Assembly (NCBI GenBank): GCA_033782935.1
Contig: JAWQEG010000474.1
Location: 2,170,001 to 2,234,000, forward strand
Length of the DNA stretch: 64,000 nt
DNA from: Petrolisthes cinctipes
Lineage: Eukaryota; Arthropoda; Malacostraca; Decapoda; Porcellanidae
Direction of reading: 5' to 3'
Shown piece by piece: positions 21,701 through 32,227 of this stretch. The translations under genes and the position numbers were made by a program. Each line of letters begins with the position of its first letter. Within the stretch, counting starts at the first letter, position 1. The notes beneath the pieces are model-generated. The model ran no database searches. It was not told the origin of the DNA and was given only the letters and a program-made list of their open reading frames with translations.

Positions 21701-24379
21701 GAATCGTGCTGGAAAAGATTCCAGGACTTCTTGCGAAGACACCCCTCCATGGTCATCTCGGAGGACACGGTCCTGGAATTCCTCACGTGGCTCACCGATT
21801 CCACCAACAGGGCCCCGGCGACGGTGCTTGCGCATTACGCAGCCCTGTCTGATCCCCTCCTCCTGGGTTTTAACATTAAGGTTTCGGAGAGGCCTCTCTC
21901 TCTCCTGAGGATGGGGATTCAGGCGGGGACCGCACCTCACCGGGCCCAGACGCCCTCCTGGTCCCTTCACCGCGTCCTTTCCTACCTGACCTTCGAGGGG
22001 GTCCCTCTGGAGGTTTGTCACCTCCTCCAGAAAGCTCTCTCCCTGCTCGCCTTAGCTACAGGGTACAGGGCCTCTCAGTTGGCAGCCCTGACCCGTCACA
22101 CAGCCTTTTCTTCCGTAAGCCCTAACCTTACTTCCTTAACTATCTCCCCCTCTCCTGCTTTTCTAGCTAAGAACGAGCAGGCTGACGACAGGATTGGCCC
22201 TCTCGCAGTACCCTCGTTCCTGAGGGATGGAAGTTTCCACCCCCTCTGCCCAGTCCACGCTTTTTCAGCATACGTGGAGGCGACGAGAGGGGCTTCTCCG
22301 GACCACCTCTTCTACAACTCTAGGTCCGGTAACCCTCTCTTCCCTAGGTCAATCGCTCGCCTTCTCTGCCGAGTGATAGAGAACGGGGATCCCGGACACG
22401 CCCCGAGGGCTCACAGCGTTAGGGGCGTGGCCGCCTCCCTCGCCTTCCTCAAGACTCACTCGGTGGAGAGGGTTAGGGATTTGGGGGGTTGGACTTCCAC
22501 TTCCTCCTTCAGGACGAGGTATCTGTTCCACTCGCTCTCCCCTACCCCCTGTGTGGCTATGGGTACTCCACCCTCCATTCCCCAGGGTCCCCACGGGAGA
22601 AACATGGGGGGGAGGGGCCGCCCGAAGAGAAAAGGTCGGGCGACTTAAGTCCCGTCACTATCATCCCATACTTCATCCCCATCTTGTACAGCTTCATGCT
22701 CATCCCCATGTCTATCATACATGTACTTATGGTGCGGACAATATAAATTACATTGTTACGGAATTTTTGTGTATTCATTCTCCAAACAATTACTTTACTA
22801 TGATGAGTGACAGGATATTTTGTTAAACACAGGATGACTGCATCCTGGTGTCCTCCTTCATCCCCTCGGGATCGCATTACCTGAGCCGGGGCCATAGCCC
22901 TAGCTCAGAGTACTTGAATAAAGGGGGGAGGGGCGTGCATGGTCACCCCTCCCCTCCTCTCCTAGACCCGACCCCTCGAGTCTGCCTATAAAGACTTTTA
23001 TGAGTAACAATTCTGGTCTATAACAGAATGGTCTACGGGTAATATGGGATAAGCTACTACACTCCCACCACGGCTACTCACCTAGCCAGTGTTGGGAGTT
23101 GCTTTAGCTTCAACCTCACCCTGCTCGGTTACCTTTCCGACTCTCCGCTCTCGACCGCTCTTAACTAGCACGTGATTGCCTCCACCTCACCTCCCACCTA
23201 CCGCATCGCATGCATAGCAATCCAGCTGTGCTGGTTTCACTATACCAATAATAGTGCATTTGTCGCGGCTTCTAGCCGCTTTAATTGTATTTATTGGTTG
23301 TGAAACCAGCACAGCTTTGACTGACCCACCCACCTCCCGATGCGGCAGGCATTCACTTTCTTCCTTTCTCATTGGAGTGACCGATTGCCTGCGAGCGCAG
23401 AGTGGGGCTAATACCTCACCACGCCACCACCAGGTGGCTCCACTATCAGTACAGCGCCAGATTTGAATTTTTATTTACTTCTGATGATCGTCACGGAATA
23501 GACCCTTCCAACCCAGATTATGCCTATACGGGGCCTGGGCTTGAGAAGGGGCGTATTCTATAGCAATCCAGCTGTGCTGGTTTCACAACCAATGAATACA
23601 ATTTAAGCGGCTAGAAGCCGCGACAAATGCACTAATATATCACTTGGAGTACGTGATCCAGGAACCAAACATTAACTTTACACTCTTAAAGTATACGGCC
23701 AGGGTGTATCACGAGTTGTGACGGAGCTGCAGGGAAATGAAAGTTTATGAAATTCTAAGCAAAAAATGGTTATTAAAAATGTGTGTTAAGAACTTGTTTA
23801 ATTCAAGAGTAATTACAGCAGATGTGTCATTGAGCGGTGGTGGGTATAGGCTGTGCCAGCTGTTGTGTTGTGGTAGGATACTCCCGCATGTCCAGTCTTC
23901 CCGTCAGTTACTTCCTTTTCTTTTTTTCAAATTACATATTTTTGTCCTGAATTAATATCTTCTATCAATAGACGTCCATTAAGTGATTGTTTTAGGAAGG
24001 GTTGGTGCTTTTAACTGCTTTAAAGTGAAGTAGTAATATAGTAATAAATCTGGCAGTGTGTAAGGTGCCTGAGGGAGTGAGCCAGTGACTGGCGTGTGAC
24101 AGGTTGTGTCTATTCTATGGACTTTTCACACCCAGTTTACTACAGTACCATTCACATTTACAAACATGGAGTATATATACATGACTTTTATCTATGGGTT
24201 CTGCAACGGCAACACTGAAGCATCGGAAAGAGAGTACAGCCAGAGATTTCCAACCACATCCGCTGTATTTACTCATAATCGAGTTCTTAAAACAAACATA
24301 TTTATACAGTATTTGTTTCTTAGAACTGCATAAACTTTCATTTCCCTCCGGCTCCACCACAACTCGTGAGACACCATAT

Positions 24380-24455
<76 letters not shown>

Positions 24456-27400
24456 AAAGAGGGAGGCTTAGGCTTTTGGCTTCATTTCCACGACACTGGC
24501 TAGAATTATTTCAACTTTATCGTAAACATACCACTCAATTCTTATGTAAAAAAATTTAAACTTTTATTTTCGACCTTTCCGCACTTAAAATGACCTTGTT
24601 CTTTGACCTATGGGCCAGTATTAGGGTCAAAATAATCAAGTGGTTATGCTGTAGGGCATTTAAAAAAAAAAAAAAAAAAGATATTTTGCTAAAAATTGAC
24701 TTTAACCATTTTTTTCACATAAAATGACCTTGACCTTTGACCTCAAGGCCAGAATTAGAGTCAAAATAGTCGGACTGATGTACTGCATCACATCATAAGC
24801 TAAATCTATCTTAAAGGGTACCATAGTATTCTAAAACATGCATAATTACTGTAAATTATCTGTTTTTGACCATGGTGTGTCAAATTTTGACGGTGTTTAA
24901 ACACATTAGATAAATCTTTTACCAATTCCCACACCAAAAACGAAGGTCCTAAGTCAGTCCCTAAAGCCTTAACAGAAAGATAAACAGACAAATAAACGGA
25001 CAGACAGACGTGGCTGAAACTATTACCTTACGGTAATCAGAGAACAATGTGTAATATCGGCTGGTTTAAATATTGAAAATAATAATGTCGTCCTGTGCTT
25101 ATCGATGTGAAGTGACTATTTTTCAATTGTCTTCTTCACCACTGATGTAACAATAAAATTAACCCATAAATAACACATTTCATCAAATGCAATGTTAGGA
25201 CTAACCTCAGACGAGTTTAGCTGATAAAAGATGATTCATTAACATGTTTTTCTTCTCACCTTTTTATTTTTTTCATCTCTCAGGCCACCAGAGAATCTTA
25301 TGCCAATTTCAACCCCAAAGCATCTACCTCCACCATCATCACTACCACTATCAAAGACTTATCCCGTTCGTTTGCCCAACATAAGTGAGTCAGTCTCCAT
25401 CCACACACCAACACTTCATCGTTAGCACTGCATCACAAAGCTGTTTAGTGTTCGTTTGGGGAGAACTTTGTCGAATCCTACCTGCCGTTTAATTATAATT
25501 ATTAAATTGGTTGTGAGAATATAATATTATATACTTCTTCCGAATAGGGAAACTTTATTAGGCCTATGTACTTATCAATATAACTATGAAACTTTGCACG
25601 TATCATTAAAACAATGTAACTTTGCATGTAACAATATAACAATATAACTTTGCATGTAACAATATAACAATGTAACTTTGCATGTAACAATATAACAATG
25701 TAACTTTGCATGTAACAATATAACAATGTAACTTTGCATGTAACAATATAACAATGTCACTTTGCATGTAACAATATAACTTTGCATGTAACAATATAAC
25801 TTTGCATATAACAATGTAACTTTGCATGTAACAATATAACAATGTAACTTTGCATGTAACAATATAACAATATAACTTTGCATGTAACAATATAACTTTG
25901 CATGTAACAATATAACAATATAACTTTTCATGTATTAATATAACAATGTAACTTTTCATATAGCTATGTAACTTTGCAAGTATCAATATAATTATTTAAC
26001 ATTATTATTATATAACAGAGTTCGTGAATGATGATTTATTTTTTTTATTAAATATTTCAGATGTTAACAAACTGGAGAGGATTCTTCACGGGACTATCCA
26101 CCAGAATTTAGGTAAGTTATGGAACCATACACAGAGTGATAATAATGGTCTTTGTCGGTCAGGGCTGACAATGAATATAATAGATCACAGTTATTGTGAC
26201 CATTTACTTGGTTAGAACAGAGTTATGGCTGCAGAAACTAATGCCGGAGTAACAGTTTCCGTCACAAAGCTCACATTAATGATTTAATTACCCACAGCAA
26301 AACTGTCATACCGGTATATACTAACGAAGGTAATATATCTATTGGAGTCTTTTGTTTATCGTATGTTTTGAGGGCAACTGTACTGTACATATCTTAGTGC
26401 TGTATCTATTGTCATGCCTTGACAGAGAACGGGAAGCTTCCCCTGGAAAGAAGCAATAAGATGTGGGCAATATGGGAAAAAGACGACCATGGTAGCCCCT
26501 GTAGGAAGTATCTCGTCAGGTTAGTACAAAGGGCTTGACACAGGTCCTGGTGAAAGATAAAAGTAATCTTTGCCACAACCGTCACCCTCCATTAATTATT
26601 ATCATGTCTCTTCAATAGGGCAGCACACACTTTATTGTTATTATACGCTGGTCAAAATTTATCTGTCACTTGAAAATGTCGGGCAATGGGTAAATTATAT
26701 ATATTTCATTCATTAATTTTCGCTAGTATTTACTAGTTTCTAAATATACTACATGAATTTCATAAAGTTACAATATATGCATGTACATTTTCTAGTGTTT
26801 ATAAATGCAAAACAATGGTTTTACAATATTGCCCTCTTCATTTTATGCATCATGCTACATATAACTTAATCATTAAAGCCATTTTTATTATTTATACAGT
26901 TGAATAAAATCTTAAAACAAACATATATATATCGAGTTAATTAACTCAGATTATATTTAGAAATATTTAGTTTATTTGGTATATCTTGTGTGAAATTTCA
27001 CAAATATGTACTTTTTATACAGCACAATGAGAGATCATCAACCTGAATAGAAGTTATTAATGAAATTTAATGTATGAAATATAGATCAGTCATCTGAGCT
27101 CTGAGCTTCTACAACCGCAGACATGAGCTCACATACTAATGGTCTCTCTCAAACACATACACACAACCTCTTTCCTCCATAATCCCCCATCCTGCCACAG
27201 AAGAATACCATACATTCAACCACAACGATATAGCTGCCCTCTCCTGATGTGTCTTGTATACATAAACTGTCGTCATCTAGTGGGACAAAAGAGAAGCTAC
27301 CAATATCATGAAGCACCGCTGTCTCATTTAAAGCGACACTCAGTAGTCTCAGAGCCTCGCTAGAGTCACGGGCCACTTACAGCCTACAGTCCCTAGGTTG

Positions 27401-30400
27401 AGGTTAAACTAAAAAAAACTACAGTCCCTAGGTTGAGGTTAAACTATAAAGAAACTCCTTCATTTCCCTCAGGTTCAGTAAGGATTTGCCTCAGGTGCAA
27501 CTCATGTCTTTCCCCTGCTCTGGAAACTCGTGGACCCGCTATCTGCTGGAGGCGTCAACAGGAATCTTCACTGGCTCGATTTTCAATAAGAAGCACATCT
27601 ACAAGACTGGTGAGACTCATACACAGACTAACTTACTCCCCCCCCCCCCATTTTATCATAATGAACCTATCCCCCTTCTTCCCTCCATTTACTCTTGTAG
27701 CCTGACCAACATGCTGTGCTGACACTCAGTAAGCCTACCCCTTGCAACACAACATACATAAACTCACATCAAGGAAGGGCTGGTAGGTATAGGGCCACAC
27801 GTGTTAACTCTGTATGATGTTTCATCATACAGCATGTATACAATCTTTGGGAATATATCCTCCATTGAAAGATAAACCCACTTTATGTATAGTGAAATAC
27901 AAAAATTATGTTATGAAAAGTGTGGTAGAACATGTCAGTACACTTGACTGACTGATGAGGAAGGGGGAGACAGGTGTCGGGGAGGGACAGGGCTTCACTG
28001 TTCCCTGTACATCAGGGGATTGACCTGAACTCCAGCACTGTTTTCAAAGCATATTTTTTATACATTTCGCTATAGTATAGAATAAATTGGGTTTGTTGTT
28101 AAATGGCAAATAAAATCCTAAAGTTTATCTGTGAAGTTCGTATACATGCTGTATATATATGGTGTCTCACGAGTTATGGCGGAGCCGCAGGAAGATGAAA
28201 GTATATGCAATTCTAAGCAAAAAATTCTCTATAAATATGTGTGTTTTAAATACGACAGAACTGTCAGTGAGAGGTGGTGGGTATAGGCTGCACCGCCCGG
28301 TGTTGCCATCAAGTGCTTTTTTTTTTTCTATTAAGTGATTGTTCTAGGACGGTTTAGTGCTTTAAAGTGAGATAGGTTTAATATGTGAATAAATATAATG
28401 TAGTAATACATCTGGCAATGATGATATAACTAGTGTGTGAGGTGTGGAGGTGCCTCAGGGTAATAGTCAAGCCTCAGTTCCCACCCAGCTCTCTTGTGTA
28501 TGACAGGTTGTGTCTATTCTATGGACTTGTCACCTCCATTTTACTACAATACTATTCACATTTACAAACGTGGAGTATACGGAAATTATTTTTATCTATG
28601 GGTTCTATAATGGCAACACTGAATCATCGGAGAAAGTATAGCCAGAAATGTCCAACCACATCCACTGTATTTACTCGTAAACGAGTTCTTAAAACATACA
28701 TATTGATGGAGTATTTTTTTCTTAGAATTGTATAATCATTTATATCCCTCCGGCTCCACAACAACTCGTAAGACACCACATATATATATATATATATACT
28801 AACGGAATAAGCAACCAAAGAAATTACTACAGGTCCATTAGGATAAAGAACAAAGACATGCATCACTTAGACTTTGTTCACATGAGGCGAGTCTCAACGC
28901 ACGTTTCCAAATCAATGGCAGTCTATGGAGTTGTTCACACATAAACGTGGTAGTTTTTAAAACCAGAGAGGATCAACATTCCCTACCACAACGAAACGAG
29001 ATACATATAAACGAATAGCACTGTACAAACTCTGATATAACTCTGATGTAACTCAGGCATGCTAGGAGAGTTAGCAAAACCCGATGATGGAAGGACACTG
29101 GTGCAGAAGACTCATGGCAGATTTTTCAAGTCTACTACGCTGGCCACTGTCCCAGCAGTCCTCCTGATCCGGAACCCAGCCAAGTAAGTCGAACGTTTCC
29201 TTCCAGCTCAGCAGGTGTCGTGTTTATTGTGTTATTAGGTCGTAGTAACAAGAGGATTACAATTATTGAAGCACCATCCAAGTTGTGCTCCATTCGGATT
29301 TAAGGTTGTTCTCAAATCCTTTGAGCCAGATGGACGAATGATGAGGGTTAGTCTGACCAATAGATGGTGGAAAAAATAGATGTGTTCATGTAACAATCAC
29401 TTTGTCATGTGGACATCCAACAATGTAGGGTCATGTAGGGGCCAGAGGCTGGGCTACCGTGGCCTGGTCATTTAAGGGATTGGAGACCAACCCTGTCCCA
29501 GTGGTGGCATTACATGGGAAAGATCTTCTGTGTACCTCTCAGAGCCTCAAACCTAGTAAGATTGATAGGCACGGAGTTTCACCAGGACCATTTTCTGTTA
29601 CTGTAAAAACTGAACATCTCCAGACGATTCATTAGGCCAAGGTATGCCAAAAGTTAAAATGAATTTCAGTTGATCTCTTTTCCTGGCGCTGCTGAATCTT
29701 GTAGGTTCTCCCTTGACAAACTCTAGATGCTTTCATTCTTGAGAAACTTATGTGAAGGAAAACGAGAGACAGTCAAGGAGTTATAAAAATCTATTGTTCA
29801 CAATGTGGTCTGGTGAACCCAGACTAAACCATGCAACAGATTATTGAATTGGTATATGAGTAGGAAATTATCTTGTAGCCTTGTTTAGAGGAATCAATGG
29901 CCCTCCAAATCGTTAACAAAATTGCTATAATCTTCTTAATATGATGTTGTCGAAATTGGAGAGCTATCATAGATTTTCTCCAAATATTATATCACAAAAC
30001 CTATCAGCTTACTCGTACGCTAAGGCACTCTGCTTCCAGACATATGTTAGAGAAATTAGCAGTAGATGACAACAGAGCATTCTGCATCTACACATGTCCT
30101 TCCTCTCTTCTCCAACAGAGCCTTCATATCCTTGTTCAAGTTAAGTACAACCAGCAGTCAAGTAACTCAGATCTCATATCAACTCTTCAACACCTCGAGT
30201 ATGTATGTATGTATGTATGTATAGAAAAAAATAAGTGTAGAATGTCTAATAACAAGGCCGCTCGCAGATAAGGAAATTAAACTTTGGGACAAAGTACTAG
30301 AGAGGTTTGGTTAAGGAATGAGCTTACTTAGGATAGATGATTCGTGCGAAATTAGTTCCCGAGAAGGAAATATATATTTGAATCGGCATGTGATGAAGTG

Positions 30401-32155
30401 CATTCAAAAACAAAATGTTATCATAATATGCAAATTACCTCTTTCCTTCATGAAAGATGAGTAAGTATTCAGTCAGTATATCCTATTGATGGTAACTTTG
30501 TAAACAAAGTATCAGAAACCTTGTGCCTTACATAACTAATCTATACAACATTGTTTTTACTATATTATTTATTATGATATTTTCCATTGTCACTACTGGA
30601 AAATCTTCCTCCTACCCAGAGAGCAGTATCTGTTGTTTTCTTAACATAAAGTTAACCCATGCATTGTATGTCATCCTCATCCTTTCCCATTGTCAGAATT
30701 TCACCAGTTAGTGCCGGAATATTTGAAGAAGTGGGAGATGGTGGCGATGGACAGTCTGCTAGAGAAAAATGCACCTGTTCACTTGGTCTACTACGAGCGT
30801 CTAAATGAAGACCCAATTTCAACACTGAGGGGCATCTTGGCATTCCTGGGGTAATACCTTATAAGTATACTCAATTCAAAACATGCTCTATATACTCGTT
30901 GAGAAAAATGTTCACTATAACTTTCCCTTTATCTATCTACCAACATAATATATAGTCTCTAATTTAACTCTCTGTAACTTTCACTTTATACCTGTGGTGA
31001 CAAGTGGTGTAATTACACACTCATCTGAACACATTAGCTTACCTGCCTGTACTAACCCCTCTACCCATGCCAATTTGATAATTAGGGATCATATAAATAT
31101 AGAGATGCTCTGTCTGTCTCTCACAACTAGATACATCACACTCACAGACACTACACAACACACACACATACACTTCCCCACTGCACCCACATACAGTAGA
31201 CTACACTCATGGACATTGCCCTGGGGGGGCTGACTATATTCTCTGTGAATACTAGCCATCCCCCAAAGGGCTAGAATAAATATTGTTGTAGGATCTGGTC
31301 ACTTTCTACTGGATTTGACGAGATCTGCCCACCAGGGTTAAAAATCTATGTGAGGTGTACGGCAACCTGAGACTCATTTTTTCTCACTGCAGTGTGGACG
31401 CCAGCACACAGAGGTGTATTATCCCTTAGCATGCAGCAGTCTAAACTCCCTCCCCTTTTATGGTCTCTTCAGGACTGGTCTCATGGAAGGTGCGGCCCCA
31501 CTCGTAGCTCTTGTGGTAACGTGGACTTGGGCCAACAGCACTGGCTGTGGGATCAAAGACCTTCCCCCCAATCTCCCTGGCGGTCGGAGGTACCCACTCT
31601 GTTCCCATCTTCCTGGGATTTGCTTCGGTAGCCCAGGCATACAGGGCCAGCCTCTCTATTTTATTTTATTTTTATTTTTTTTTTCATTGCGGCCAGAGCG
31701 TACTGGGGCCTGGGGGTCTGTGGGGCAGGATGCCATTCAACATACACACGGACACTTCTCCAGATGTACCCACATACACACACGGACACTTCTCCAGATG
31801 TACCCACATACACACACGGACACTTCTCCAGATGTACCCACATACACACACGGACACTTCTCCAGATGTACCCACATACACACACGGACACTTCTCCAGA
31901 TGTACCCACATACACACACGGACACTTCTCCAGATGTACCCACATACACACACGGACACTTCTCCAAATGTACCCACATACACACACGGACACTTCTCCA
32001 GATGTACCCACATACACACACGGACACTTCTCCAGATGTACCCACATTCACACACGGACACTTCTTCACTTGCACCCAAATACACACATTCTATCAATCT
32101 AGAATTATATCGCCTTAATGACCATTACGAAGTCGATAAGCTTTAAGCCCAAAGA

Positions 32156-32227
<72 letters not shown>

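Larger units (their letters stand above)
16264..23633 (+). mobile_element. DIRS-type tyrosine-recombinase retrotransposon, copy A
   Basis: About 7.37 kb. The core inverted terminal repeats are 212 bp (16276-16487 and 23375-23586). An internal complementary region (23215-23316) contains sequence complementary to the outer left end and to the outer right end back to back, as in DIRS elements that replicate through a circular DNA. This lets the ends be placed at about 16264 and 23633. The order is GC/T-rich leader, gag, pol (RT-RNase H), tyrosine recombinase, all on the plus strand. An AATAAA lies at 22917-22922. The same insertion is in copy B with the same flanks, so it predates the duplication. 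gag here has a nonsense codon. Confidence 0.92.
1..26144 (+). repeat. Large direct duplication, copy A
   Basis: This segment is repeated in the same order and orientation from about 41,213 to the window end. Exons, introns, tandem arrays, the Penelope insertion, the DIRS element and a MITE all match. The visible differences are scattered substitutions, changes in tandem-repeat number, small indels, and the Tigger element at 12888-16123 that is absent from copy B. Position 1 already aligns inside a repeat that continues to the left of 41,213, so the left boundary lies outside the window. A recent tandem duplication or an uncollapsed second haplotype would both look like this. Confidence 0.93.

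Noticed and set aside
25584..25986. Minus-strand frames of CYMQSYIV repeats as a possible repeat protein
   Set aside because: Simple translation of the AACTTTGCATGTAACAATAT minisatellite in an intron; it stays open in more than one frame.
31736..32088. CRISPR-like regular array
   Set aside because: Tandem units with no unique spacers, in a eukaryotic intron; it is a minisatellite.
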